A stretch of 64,000 nt of DNA from Mortierella alpina (taxonomy: Eukaryota; Mortierellomycota; Mortierellomycetes; Mortierellales; Mortierellaceae): assembly GCA_029449245.1 (NCBI GenBank), contig JANATF010000006.1, positions 1,302,001 to 1,366,000 of the forward strand, read 5' to 3'. Below the pieces are notes generated by a model that was not told the DNA's origin, did not search any database, and worked only from the letters and a program-made list of their open reading frames with translations. Below are positions 49,082 to 59,643 of this stretch, piece by piece. A program made the translations under genes and the position numbers. Position 1 is the stretch's first letter, and each line of letters starts with the position of its first letter.

Positions 49082-52000
49082 TTAATCGTATGATCCACGC
49101 CTTTCACGTTCGCGCCGCTCCCTTTCCCGCGCACTGCTACTGACCAGTCCCGTCACCACCAAGTTCTGCTTCTGATCCGCTACCTCGCTACCACCCACAC
49201 CACGTTCAAAATCGTCATGAGCGGGGTGGACGTCGCTGTATTTCTCCTCGTCATCCTCGTTGCCGCCATACCCACGTCTTCCTTTTCTGCCACCCTTGTC
49301 AGTCGACTGCTGCACCGGTGTAGGTCGAGCTTTGAAAGAGATAACTTCCTCCAGGTCCTCAGCACCAGCGCTCTGACCTCTTGATCCTCCTCCAAAACTA
49401 GCCTGCCGTCTAATTTCGTATTCACGCTGCGGATCGATCGACTTTTGGCGTGGAGCTGAAGATGCGACAGATGGCTCACGAACATGGCGATCCTGATCTC
49501 CATCTTTGTCCTGCTCAGCTCTGCGTTGAGGATGAGAGCGCTCCGAATGCTGTTGATGATGAGATGACGAAGATCTTTTACCTGATCGGTCACGACCACC
49601 GTCCTCTCTTCCACCGCGGCTTAGCTCTGTCCGCCGGTCGTCACGTCGATCGTCCCTTCTTTCATCCCTTCTGTCATCTCTTCCGTCGTCCTTGCGACTA
49701 TCCTTTCTATCGTCTCTTCGGTCGTCTCTTCCGTCAACTCCACGGTCACTTCGATCACGGTCAACACGGGAAGAGTGCGAGTCACCTCTACGGCTACGAC
49801 TGGCGCTGTCTTTTGGCTGGTCTCGAACGTCTCGGTTACGATCGTTTGGTCTACTACTTTCACCACGATCACGACTGCGGCTACGCTCGCGGTCCCGGTG
49901 ATGGCGGTCAGTATTTTTACCGTAATCGCGACCTTTGTTTCTGTCTCTCTCCTTGTCCCTCTGTCTATCTCTCTCACTGTGCCTGTCCCTGTCCCTGCAG
50001 TGGCTTTCACGCTGACGACTGTGATCTCGTTCGCTACCTTCTCTGTCACTCCTAGCCTTGCTGGAGGACCGTTGACGAAGTCTATCAGCCAGCGGTGCCC
50101 TTGGCGGGGACTCTGAGCGTAAGTTATTAGAGGTGCGATCATAATCGGCATCGGGCCCAGCCCGTGGCCCTTTAGGAATATCCTCATCGTCTTCGATGGA
50201 CAGCCTAGTGCGAAAACGAAACAGTGTGAGTCCTATATATCACCTTTAAACTGTCCATCCAAAAAAAGAAGAAAACCACCTCAGGATATTTACCGCCTTG
50301 AAGCGCGGGGTCCAGTAGGCACTTGGCTCATGTCGATGTCATCATCCTCCTCCTCAAACCGTCCACGGGAAGCTATGCGTGCTCGAACAGGCGAAGAGCC
50401 GGTATAGGTGACATCTCCTGATATTCCAGAGACATGTGAGTCAGCGCTGTCCCCAGCCTGATTCGCGACCTGTGGTGCTTCATGTGAACTTTGTTCAGTG
50501 ATGTGCATCTGACCTGAGCCTCTGACATTCCCACTGTTACCGTTGTCTTGCCATCCTCCACGGCCACGGCCACGACCTGCACCTGGACCTGTACCATCAC
50601 TAAATCCAATTCTCGGAGTCGGATGACCAGGTCCCATCGGCGGCAACCCGGGCAACCCTCTACCTATGCCCCACAAATCTGGCCCTCCGGGACCCCTTGC
50701 TCCCTGTATGCCTCCCATCTCGGGTCCAAACGGCGGTATGAATCCGGGCATCATGAAGGGCGGCACACTGTTAGGCCCCATGAAAGCAGGATCCATGAAT
50801 AATCCTGGGTCATGCTGCTGCATCAACTCTGTGAGTCAGAAAAAGAAGCATGAGAGAAAAGAGGAAAAAGAGGAACAAATAAAGACATGCTAAGTATAAG
50901 ATTTGAGACTGAAAGGTTGAACGCAGGTCAATAGAAGTAGTGATACAATGGCTTGAACTTACCAAAGAATCCAGGGGGTAATGCTTCGGGAAACATCATG
51001 CTGGGGTCCATGGGTCCCACTGTTCCTGGTCCGTGCATTGGCGGTCGGTCTCTGTTAAAAGCCTGCGGATTGAAGTTGCCGTTGCTGTTGGTGGCATGAT
51101 GCTTTTTATTCTTCCACGATGAATGGTCTCTACTGTGCTCGTCTTCAACGACGACTCCTTGGTGATCGATGTTGCCGTTGCCGTTGTCGCTGGACAACTT
51201 TCGCTTCTGTCCAGCTTCTGTCTTGCTGTCTTCTTCGATGTTCATGTCATCAGAGAGCGTCGAACCATTTTGGGCTTGGAATGTCCCTGTTGCTCCAGAT
51301 CTTGGCCCTGTACCTTCAGCCTCTGGATTTGGTGTGCCACCACGAGAGTTAATTGCAGCAATCGTCGCTGCACCATTGCCATCTGAAGCCCCACGTCGAT
51401 TCTTGGCCCAGTCTCGAAGATGTTGCTCTACTCTTTGGCGAAGTTCCGCATTGGGTATGAGCTGATCAGGAACCAAATGCTGACTGCAGTTTTGGCACTT
51501 GAAGGGATCTTCTCCTTTTGGAGGATGAACGAGATATGTGCGAATGCCTGTATGAAAGAGAGAAGAATGGTGAGAACAAACCAAAGAGAGGCCATGAGTG
51601 ACATCAAGGAGGGGTTCTGCGGGGATTTACATTCATCGCAAAAGTTTGTGCCACAGCATGGTGCCTGGACTGCACTTTTGAGCATCAAGTGGCAAATGGG
51701 GCACCTCATGTCGTCCGGCACAGGCGCGGTGGAGTAGGCTTCTTCAGAGGTCAAAGTCCCCTTCGACTTTTCGTGGAACTTCTTCCACTCGTAGCTATTA
51801 ACAGGTGTAAACATTCGTAAGCGCTTGGTGCAGATAAGGATTTAGAAAGACAAACAGACTGAGGACGCGTTATTAAACAAAACACCTTACTCATTGGTAG
51901 TGGCTACGACCAAGTTGCCGTCTTGGGTCACCATAACTCCCTTCTTGCTCTGAAGAGTATCGCTTTCAACTGTTTTCAAAAATGAGCGGGGGATGCCAGT

Positions 52001-53105
52001 TGTTTTTTTGATACCAATAGGTTCAAATGACTTGTCGTTGTTGGTGGGACAAAACTGGATCCAATGTTCGCCCTTCTTGCCGCATCTGTAGCATACGTAT
52101 GTGTTGGGTGGTGGGCGCTGTTGCTGCTCCATTGGCTGTCTCTGGTAGGGACCAGCGTGCGCTACTCCCCCAGGCGTCGTAGGTGTTCCTCCAGGTTTCT
52201 GTCCGCCGAGCGGTGGGTTCCTGGTGGCTCCCTGGAATTTCCCAAGAGGACGGTATGGCGCGCTGTTGGGATCAAAGAGCGGACGGTGAACAAGTTGTAT
52301 CGTCCAAGTTATGCCGTCATTGCAAGGACAAGCAAAGTGCCTTCATACCTAGCCATTCCTTCTTGTGTTTTGTCCCAATACGAGGCTGCCTGCTCAAAAA
52401 CAAATTTTGTGCGTTCCTCTTCCGTCATGTGGGACGTGTCCACTGCAGGCGCTGGAGGGCCATCCTCAGTCAAAAGAGAAGTAGTGTTTTTGTACACCTA
52501 TCCGTAGCAAAAAAGAAAAAAAAAAGGAGAATTCATCAGCTAAGGCTTTCTCAAAGCGTGGCATGAAATCGCTCAAATCGCTCAAATCGCGATCGGTAGA
52601 AGTACCTTGACGCCTCCTCCCATAGCATCCTGCACACTATTTTGGCCTGGTCGCTCGAAAACGTTCCGCGTCATACCACCTCCACGCGGTATCGGTCCAG
52701 CGCCCTCCAGATAGCGCTGTGCTCCTCCTCTTCCAGGCTTGGCGGGCACACGCGCTACTAGGATAGAGGTGTTTCTGGGGATCAAGGTGGCATCGTCGTA
52801 GTACTCTATGGATATAGTCCGCAGATTGAGAGGAGGTCCAGATGAGAATAGTGTCCTACAGCCAAGCTACCAAAGAGCGGAGCTCTGCGATCAGAAAACA
52901 TGGATTTTATTGCTGTTGCGATGTCGCAGAATGTGCAGTTACCCTCCCCAGATTCAGCGTGGGTCAATGCAAGGTCATCAGGGCCCTTCAGTCCCTTTGC
53001 GATCAAAATCTCTTTCTTCAGATCAAAGACCGAGATCGAGTGTCCATCGAACGTTGCCGAGTCATAGTCTTTGGAGGACTTGAACTTGTAGTGCACCTGG
53101 GACAT
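49082..53105 (-). CDS. Mpe1/RBBP6-like 3'-end processing factor with RD/RS-rich tail
   Basis: Orthologue of yeast Mpe1 / human RBBP6, which activates the polyadenylation endonuclease in the cleavage and polyadenylation factor. Eight exons: 53105-52943, 52805-52606, 52497-52349, 52262-51891, 51794-51631, 51547-50963, 50828-50294 and 50204-49082. They join in phase to 1,096 aa. The ubiquitin-like DWNN domain comes first (VHYKFKSSKDYDSATFDG to LIPRNTSILVARVP, about 1-85). A CCHC knuckle CYRCGKKGEHWIQFC (about 228-242) has one extra residue before His. A RING/U-box finger (CPICHLM...CCGTNFCDEC...CQNCSQHLV) follows, then a Pro/Gly/Met-rich segment. The last exon codes about 370 aa of Arg/Asp/Ser repeats; it has almost no in-frame Met, so simple ORF calling misses it. 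Such RD/RS tails occur in animal RBBP6 and are absent from yeast Mpe1. Head to head with ARPC2. Confidence 0.92.
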
Positions 53106-53158
53106 GGCTCTGTGGTCCTAAGAACCCTGTGCTTCGTCTTGAGTGAGTGAGTGAGTGA

Positions 53159-53214
<56 letters not shown>

Positions 53215-53501
53215 CGTGTTTCCAAAAAGAAGAGCCACGGGGAGCGAGTGTCTGTCCGGTTGTTTGTCTCAACGGCTGCTAGGGTGCGTGTGTTCGTGTT
53301 TGTGTGTCTTTGAGGGTGTGCAAAGGGACAAGGAGACAAGGAGACAAGGAGGCACGACTGATGATTGGAAGATGATCGAGATTGTGCAGGTGGCTTTGCT
53401 TTCCTGTGCATTGCAGCGTCCGTCGAATGCCCAGCCCACGCATCACTGCACTGCCATCTCCTTGACCCACTACCACCCACCACCACCCACATCCTCGCAG
53501 C
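53106..53501. promoter_or_regulatory. Divergent promoter region, Mpe1-like / ARPC2, with (GT)n microsatellite
   Basis: 396 bp between two divergent start codons. A run of GAGT units (53141-53160) passes into an uninterrupted GT array at 53163-53213, then (G)ACAAGGA repeats near 53325-53350. Alternating GT DNA can adopt Z-form. The open frames here are by-products of the repeats. Confidence 0.6.
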
Positions 53502-54840
53502 ATGATTCTTCTAGACTACCACAACCGCATCATTGAGGACACGCTCAAGGCGCGCTTCAATCCGTAAGTGCAGCGGCACAGCATAGCCCAGGGAAGCTGT
53601 GACGTGACTGGTGCTCGCAAGGCGCAACGCTGCACCCCATGAGCCTCTGGGTCGAAGAGGCGCACAACCTCCAGAGACTAAGCCATGGCTCTCTACTGGG
53701 ACTATTTTGCATTCCATAGGGAGAACAAACCCAAACCCGTCGACATGTCCATCGTGGACTTTGATGGCGTGTCCTACCACCTCGCCACCCTGGATGACCA
53801 AGACACCAAGCTGGCACTGTCTATCCGCTGGAACTGCTGGTCAGAACTCGTTCAGTATGGTGCCGCGGATGTGCTCCGACGCGACTATAAGCAATGGATT
53901 GTCGAGCCCGAGCAAGGATATGACTTTACGCTACAGTTCGACCTGGAGAATATTGGGGCTGATCCAGGCAAGTGTGCAGGCTGTTGTGCGTTTGTCGATT
54001 GTAACTTACTGTAGTCGCTGACCAATTGTCGCGGCGGCCATATAGAAGAGCTCATCCGCAAAGTAGCTCTGCTGAAGCGCAATGCTATGGCGGCTCCGTT
54101 TGAAAGAGCCTTTGACGCTCAGTCTCTAGCAGAGAAGGAAGATACGTGGGACCCGTCGAGCTCACAGCTGATGACTATTCACTACCGCGATGGAGAGGCG
54201 ATCTACATTCAAAACCAGCAGGACAGAGTTACCGTGATATTTTCGACACTGTTCAAGGAGGAGACGGACCGCGTTTTCGCCAAAGTTTTCCTACAGGTAT
54301 CAACTGCGTCCGACAGGCATGTAGCATGAGGGCGGGGCCGGACGATGATTATTAACCTGCAATTTCCACGTAGGAGTTTGTGGACGCTCGTAAGAAGCCA
54401 CACCTTCAAAATGCACCCCAGGTGATATACTCCCACCGCGAACCCCCACTGGAGATTCGCCATGTCCCAGGTCTCTTGGATTCTGAGAACCAAGGCTACA
54501 TCACATTCGGTAAACCTCCTTTCAAGGTCACTATCATGTCAACTCTTTTACCCAGCCCCCCTCTACGCTGTCAGCTAAATAAGTGAACTATTGAACTTTA
54601 TCCGTTGTAGTTCTCTTCCCTCGCAATTTCGCCGCTGGAGCTGTACGTGAAGAGACCATCTCCAGGATTCAAATCTTCCGCGACTATCTTCACTATCACA
54701 TCAAATGTTCCAAAGCTTACATGCACTCACGCATGAGAGCAAGAGTGTCTGACTTTTTGAAGGTTCTTAACCGTGCCAAGCCCGAGATCCAGGCCTCAGA
54801 GAAGAAGCTGGCCAGTGGAAGGGCATTCCGTCGCGTCTAG
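53502..54840 (+). CDS. ARPC2: ARPC2, p34 subunit of the Arp2/3 actin-nucleating complex
   Basis: ARPC2 forms with ARPC4 the core of the Arp2/3 complex that branches actin filaments. Five exons join in phase to 308 aa: 53502-53563, 53720-53967, 54046-54296, 54374-54509 and 54611-54840. Conserved blocks: [19 protein letters not shown] at the start, [83 protein letters not shown] and [13 protein letters not shown] at the end. Length is as expected for the family. The second intron begins with GC instead of GT (GATCCAG|GCAAGT); splicing there restores the conserved DPEEL frame. The gene is complete and should be functional. Confidence 0.96.
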
Positions 54841-54896
54841 AGGTGATTGAGTTGATCGGATGCAACTTTTGAACGCAAAGGATTTATTTGGAAATA

Positions 54897-54916
54897 CAGT
54901 CAACTCTCTATAAAGG
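54897..54916 (+). repeat. Left terminal inverted repeat of copy 3
   Basis: CAGTCAACTCTCTATAAAGG, preceded by TA. One difference from the right end of copy 2 over 20 bases. Confidence 0.87.
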
Positions 54917-55608
54917 AAACAAAGGAATGCAGCCCATAAAAAAGTTCAGGGGATGCTGCCTTCTGCCCATTTGCGTATCGCGCCGTTTATCCAAGTATCT
55001 TGAACTTTCAATGGTGGCATTTCATTGACTCTCATGGCTGATGATCCTTGCTACTGTGGCTGTTGCGGCTGCTTGTGCTTGGAAGTGCTGTCAGTGTGTG
55101 GGCGATTTGTTTTCGGAAGAGACTGGATGCGTAGGACGCGTCTCGTATACATGCTGCCGTGGCAACAGCACTTAAGCTGCTCACAGACAGTAGCATGTGC
55201 TGTCCAATGGACTGCAGAGACGAGCGTCCAGGTTTGATCAACAGCCAGTTGGCTGTCTCTTGTCGACACTGGCTCTCTCATTTCTCTCTTGCCCTCGAGC
55301 ATCTTAAGCTCGTCTTGCCCTTCTTGCTCTTCCTTGTCTTTTCGACTTTCTCTCAGTCTCAGTCTCTCACTCTCGCTTGCCTCCTAGTCGCCGCCTTTCA
55401 CTCTCGCTCTGGACCTAACTCTACTCTATCAATCACTTGCTCTCGTACTGCCGCTGCTTCTCCTCCATCCATCTCTCACTCTCTCTCTCCTCGTTTGCCG
55501 CCATCCCTGTCCAGCTATCTTTCACCTTCTCTCTCTCTCGTCTCGTATCGTTTACCTTCTATCGTCTGTCCACTCCCTTACACGCTCTACCTTTCGTTAT
55601 CTGTAAAC

Positions 55609-55925
55609 GGCCGTCTCCTCGACATCTTCTGTGCAAGAGACGACACCAAGAAGATTGTTCAGGATATTCCATGCGAGCTGGGCCAAGAAGATCGGACCAT
55701 GAACAAAAAAAAGAGGATGGAATCGGAGACGTTCAGGTTCAAGAATGCTGCAGTCGAGTACGTGAGGGACCATATCGGTCGTTTCATGGAGCGACTTTTC
55801 GGATGTGGTGGATATGCATCAGTGTCCGTCCAGCGAATGTCTCCGAGTCCCGGTACAGGTTGAAAGGGAGTATCGTGATCAACGGCCTGGAAGTTCACCT
55901 CTTAGCGGCGACGCAAAGCAACCAG
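55609..55925 (+). pseudogene. Fanzor helical-domain remnant in copy 3
   Basis: Reads RLLDIFCARDDTKKIVQDI...ELGQED and FKNAAVEYVRDHIGRFMERL, aligning with TLIDIFWAHPATKTFTQHIL, ALGQEG and KKAAKEFVLHHKALFINELF of copy 2. After a frameshift near 55850 it reads YRLKGSIVINGLEVHLLAA, matching YKLKGTVVTNGHVLNMLAY. An acidic stretch (AEMEIEGG, DLDTDAKD) follows to about 56060. Confidence 0.75.
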
Positions 55926-56136
55926 AAGCGCAGAGCAGGAGGAGAATCGGGATCAGGACCTTGCTTGTAACATGGATGCTGAAATGGAAATTGAAGGCGG
56001 CTTCACTGCGGTTCGTGACCTCGACACAGACGCCAAGGACATGTTGCAGGCTCAGGTTGCCTCAGGAACAGCGACCATTGTGGCACAGAGTACCTTCGCA
56101 ACCGCCGCTCAAGATTCATCAGAGGTCGAATCCACA

Positions 56137-57102
56137 CGCCATTCTGCAGTCTGGTACCGTGGACACCCTCCCCGCAGCCCATGTCCACAAAGAGGGTCAA
56201 GCCTACTTTGACGAACTCCTTCAGAAACTCAATATCCCCTCGGACTTGGACTCGAAGGAAAAAGTGTGACTGTTGAGGGCCATTCCTCAGGACGAGATCG
56301 CCCAAGCTGGCGTTGGTATGTTCCACCCTTACTACGACGACGGCGGCGTTTTTAGTGTCACTGGCGCTACCGGCAATGCTGTTCAGACCCAGAGTTTGGA
56401 TCTCAACACCTATGATCCAAATCTCAAGTCAGTCCTGCTGGGCAACACCAAGGACGAGGGTGCTGCTTTTGCAACCATGTTCTCTGGAGAAGTCAGCCTC
56501 CAGAAATGGCCTCAATTCGTCCAAAGGATGGCTCCCGTACCAGCATTGGCGTCCTTGTTCGAGTCAGCCTATGGTGTTCCCAAGACGGAAGCAGCTGTGA
56601 CCCGGATTGTTGCTACAGTCACAGGCAACATGGCTTTTGTCAACCCTACCCAAGTCTTAGTCTTGCACGACTCGTTGATGAAGCTCCGCAAGGTCCGTGG
56701 GAAGGATCAGTTCGAGGTTTCGAGGTATCACTTTGATGCAGAGATTGAAAAGATGAACCAAGTCGCCCCTGGTTTAGGATCCACGCTGGAGAACTTCCGT
56801 TCCTGTTTGCGCCACCCTTGATCAAGACGATTTTGTCTAGCAAGGGGATGCAATTGAGCTCTGAAATGCAGACGACGTGGATTCTGTTTAGCAACCAGCA
56901 GGATTACGAGGCCAAGACTTTGTCGGGTCAGCGACACGCTCCTGTGGTCGACAACGGCGAGGCATTTGTCTTGACTAAAGACTACGAGATTGAAGTCGGA
57001 AAGAGCCAACGGCTGAGCGAGGACGCCATGATATTCTGGAGACAACTGGGGCAGGCGGTAGTGCAAAAGGCCGAGACTGGCTTCCTGCGCATGGAATGTT
57101 AG
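56137..57102 (+). pseudogene. Type-B carboxylesterase fragment (decayed) inside copy 3
   Basis: C-terminal two thirds of an alpha/beta-hydrolase of the carboxylesterase type-B family. AILQSGTVDTLP corresponds to the segment just after the catalytic serine; EGQAYFDELLQKLNIP and LRAIPQDEI follow. VLLGNTKDEGAAF holds the catalytic acid region; ELPFLFAPPLIK (after a frameshift near 56800) is the segment after the catalytic His, which itself is not preserved. An in-frame TGA at 56267-56269 and the frameshift disable it. No intron is needed across about 960 bp, which contrasts with the intron-dense host genes. It interrupts the Fanzor remnant, so it was inserted into or captured by the element. Confidence 0.78.
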
Positions 57103-57487
57103 ATTGAAGGCCCATGTGAACTCAGTGGCCGCTCCTATGAGGAAGACACTCTCGCATGTGTTGAGACTAAAAGCAGTCAAGTGGGTGAGGTGCTGCCAAT
57201 TGAGACTCGTCATCTCGGCGGACCCATAATTCAAAAAAATGTCTCAAAACCTACTATAAAATATAACGCTTGCCATGTTCAGTTGTAACAAGCAATTGCT
57301 CGGGAAAAGCAATTGTATATGGTGCATTTGGAGCTTGGCAAGAGGCTCCGCGAGCACGATCGTCCCACTCGCAAGTGGCAGCCCTCTTCGACCGGGGAGG
57401 GGGTGACGTCTAATCGCTGTCAGTGCAGGATGTGTTCGTATCCGGGCATACGTGCATCATATCTTTTGATTCCTCGAGAAAGGCGAG

Positions 57488-57780
57488 TGTCGTGAATCTA
57501 GGCAGGGCAAGGACAGGATGACCTTTCACAAGGGCAGGAGGGAAGGGACAAGGGAAGTGGCAAGACAGGAGGGTTCAGGGTATGATCAAGGATGTATTCA
57601 AGTTACTAGGTAAAGACTAAACTAAAGATGAGACTACAAGGAGTATTTATACTAAAGGGAGGTGCGCCATGGGTCAAATCAGAAGGGTAACACAGCAACA
57701 GCCTGACCCAAATAATGATTTGTCGACTCTGGCTTGACCTAGGGGTTGAGGACGCGACATCAAGGGCTGAGGTCGCGACA
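57488..57780 (-). mobile_element. Solo LTR related to element C, minus orientation (293 bp)
   Basis: Read on minus it begins TGTCGCGACCTCAG and ends AGATTCACGACA. The last about 110 bp are nearly identical to the element C LTR end, while the rest is diverged. The target duplication GCGAG is exact (57483-57487, 57781-57785). Confidence 0.87.
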
Positions 57781-57883
57781 GCGAGCCTCTTGGTTTCCAT
57801 TGAGCGCCAATCGTCCTGACTCGTTACTCTGCTGGGGGAAGTGACATCCGCTATGCCCAGGCAACATCAACAGCGTATGCAAT

Positions 57884-58270
57884 CAACTGGCGCCAGAAGT
57901 GCAAAATTCTCGATAACTTGGAGGTTGTGCTGGACAAGCCAGAAGATCGGGAGCGGCTGACACGGATGCAATCATTCTTGGAGCCGACCCTGGGGAGATT
58001 AATCCCCTTGTTATTGCCAAATTGGACCCCAGACAGCCAAACGAGCGTCATATCGTCAAGATCACCAGAAAAATGCACTACGTGCCCTATGGGCGCTACT
58101 GACAAGCGCTGGAGGCTCGCAAAGCGGATGCACGTATCGACAAAGCAGAGAGCAACATCCCGACTTTTTCACGAGCAACACTCTCTCAGTATTTCGCGTA
58201 TATTTTGCAGCCCGCCTCTAGCTTTACATCAACAACCACATCATCTCCAGCCAGTACACCAACCAGCACA
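57884..58270 (+). pseudogene. Fanzor RuvC-I remnant in copy 3
   Basis: Reads NWRQKCKILDNLEVVLDKPED, then after a shift IILGADPGEINPLVIAKLDP and RHIVKITRKMHYVPYGRY before a stop, then TFSRATLSQYFAY. All align in order with copy 2 (NWKQRSKLLQNVE, VLGADPGEINALVVAKLDP, FSRATLDQYFTY). It then passes straight into the right terminal repeat, so RuvC-II, the zinc ribbon and RuvC-III are deleted. Confidence 0.85.
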
Positions 58271-58279
58271 TTAACGTTT

Positions 58280-58299
58280 CTTTTATTGAGAGTCGACTG
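58280..58299 (-). repeat. Right terminal inverted repeat of copy 3
   Basis: Read inward: CAGTCGACTCTCAATAAAAG; TA follows outward at 58300-58301. It pairs with 54897-54916. Confidence 0.87.
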
Positions 58300-58841
58300 T
58301 AAACCACCTGTTATGCGCAGCCCAGTAGCCCAGCAGCCGGCCAACATAATACATAGGTTTAAGCGAAGGGGGTAGCTGGGAAGCCTAAACACCCGCAGCC
58401 CAGCATCACCAACTATCTATTGATAGACCAAAAGATCGCATAGTAAGCGAGGAGCACCTCATGAGGTTAAAGCAGATAACGAAGACTGCCGCAAACCTCC
58501 GTTCTCTACTCCCTTCGATCTGGTATCCACGCCCCAGTTGTCCAGCGCTTAGCCTGAATAGGGCCGAGGTGCAAATTTTCGGCGAGTAAGGGGTTGGTAG
58601 ATCAGCTCTCAACGACCGCGCACGGCTTCGTTGCTACGCCCGCGGCTGAAGTAAAGGAGGCAGGACTCTACTTAAGGCGTTGAGGTAAGTAGGTTTGCTA
58701 GCTCCTTTTGGGAAGGAATGCTGAAGATACAGTCGCTTTCTTCCGATGGTGCTCTTAAATCCCTGGTTCCGTATCTTATGCGGGGCATAGTCTCTGAGAG
58801 TCGATGACCAAGTTATCCCTTGTTCTCATGCAAATACCACT

Positions 58842-58951
58842 GTGAGCAAACGCGCGAGGACGCACGAGTGTAGGGGACCACTCTGGGTGCAGCGGTGATT
58901 TCTCCGATCTACCCTTGAGACAGGGACTAGCGGTTGATGTGAACTTGACAG
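58842..58951 (+). mobile_element. Short LINE fragment (same family as 1-4106)
   Basis: About 110 bp nearly identical to 3659-3772 of the LINE ORF C-terminus (CACTGTGAGCAAACGCGC... to ...AGCGGTTGATGTGAA), with small indels. It is truncated on both sides and has no poly-A. Confidence 0.85.
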
Positions 58952-59110
58952 TAATGCTGTTGCATAAGAGTTGAGGAGTTGACAGACACAGACGAAGCGA
59001 GGAAGAGAAGATGCTAGAGGGGCTTGGTTGTCGTAGCTGATATGTCAGTGATCAATGGACTTTCGTTCAGTATGAAGCAATGGTACCATATGGCGGAGAC
59101 CGGCCGCTGC

Positions 59111-59118
59111 TATAAAAT
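59111..59118 (+). promoter_or_regulatory. TATA-like box (CTATAAAATT context)
   Basis: CTATAAAATTCATC lies about 50 bp upstream of the ATG at 59167. It supports a transcription start there. Confidence 0.45.
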
Positions 59119-59166
59119 TCATCGTCGTCTGAGGATGCATCTCTCCTTCACCGCTCCCCCTTTGAA

Positions 59167-59514
59167 ATGGACTCGCCCGTTCTGAAGTAAGTACATTGTC
59201 ATACACAACCACCTTTTATTCTTTGCTTCCTTCCTTCAAATCCCTTGTTTTCCGCGCTCTAGTTTACAGATCTATCCTCCTCACCTTCTCTCTTTCTCTC
59301 TGCTTCTTTCTAGACCAGGGACACTTGTCCGATCAGACGTGGCGCTCCTCGGGGTAAGTGGAGTGTAGTATCATCAGAGCCTGGCCAGAACTCAACAAAG
59401 CCGTGTTTCTAATCACAGATCATTATCGTTTCTAGTCGAGCAAGGTCTGGCGTTTGGTCTCTCTCCAACACCAAAAAAGACCGCCCCACGGTGCCCACCC
59501 CTTTGCGGGTTGCT

Positions 59515-59548
<34 letters not shown>

Positions 59549-59643
59549 TTGCTATTTGCTTTTTGCTTTTCTCGTCCGCTAAGTCTTCCACGTCATGTGG
59601 GCAAACGTCGAACACATCTGTCTACACATGGCTCGGGATATAG
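59167..59643 (+). CDS. Unrecognised small gene, possibly disrupted by a poly-T tract
   Basis: A TATA-like box and ATG are followed by two well-formed introns: 59187-59313 (GTAAGT...TTCTAG) and 59354-59418 (GTAAGT...ATCACAG). Exons 59167-59186, 59314-59353 and 59419-59643 join in phase and begin MDSPVLKPGTLVRSDVALLG, then IIIVSSRARSGVWSLSNTKK. The last exon runs through 29 T (59517-59545), coding a Phe tract, to TAG at 59641-59643. I recognise no domain. Either a short genuine 5' gene end cut by a retroelement tail on the opposite strand, or a chance structure. Confidence 0.25.
59517..59545 (-). repeat. Poly-T tract of 29 bases (poly-A on minus)
   Basis: It could mark the 3' end of a minus-strand retroposon whose body lies to the right, but no such body is recognised. 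Confidence 0.5.

Larger units (their letters stand above)
54897..58299 (+). mobile_element. Degenerate Fanzor-bearing element copy 3, TIR-bounded
   Basis: Starts CAGTCAACTCTCTATAAAGG and ends, read inward on minus, CAGTCGACTCTCAATAAAAG. TA flanks both ends (54895-96, 58300-01). In between, in order: unassigned DNA with a long CT-rich stretch (about 55260-55610), Fanzor helical-domain remnants, a carboxylesterase remnant, a solo LTR, and a RuvC-I remnant joined directly to the right end. No FEN/XPG part is visible. The left end is only 56 bp after the ARPC2 stop codon. Confidence 0.85.

Noticed and set aside
49450-50187. Long ORFs on both strands over the Mpe1-like last exon
   Set aside because: They are shadows of the Arg/Asp/Ser-repeat reading frame, which joins in phase with the seven upstream exons.
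53118-53536. ORFs with VCVCV or THTHT runs
   Set aside because: By-products of the GT microsatellite between two divergent genes.
55159-55600. Ser/Leu-rich ORF upstream of the copy 3 Fanzor remnant
   Set aside because: Composition reflects a CT-rich stretch; only the part from about 55609 on matches the Fanzor family.
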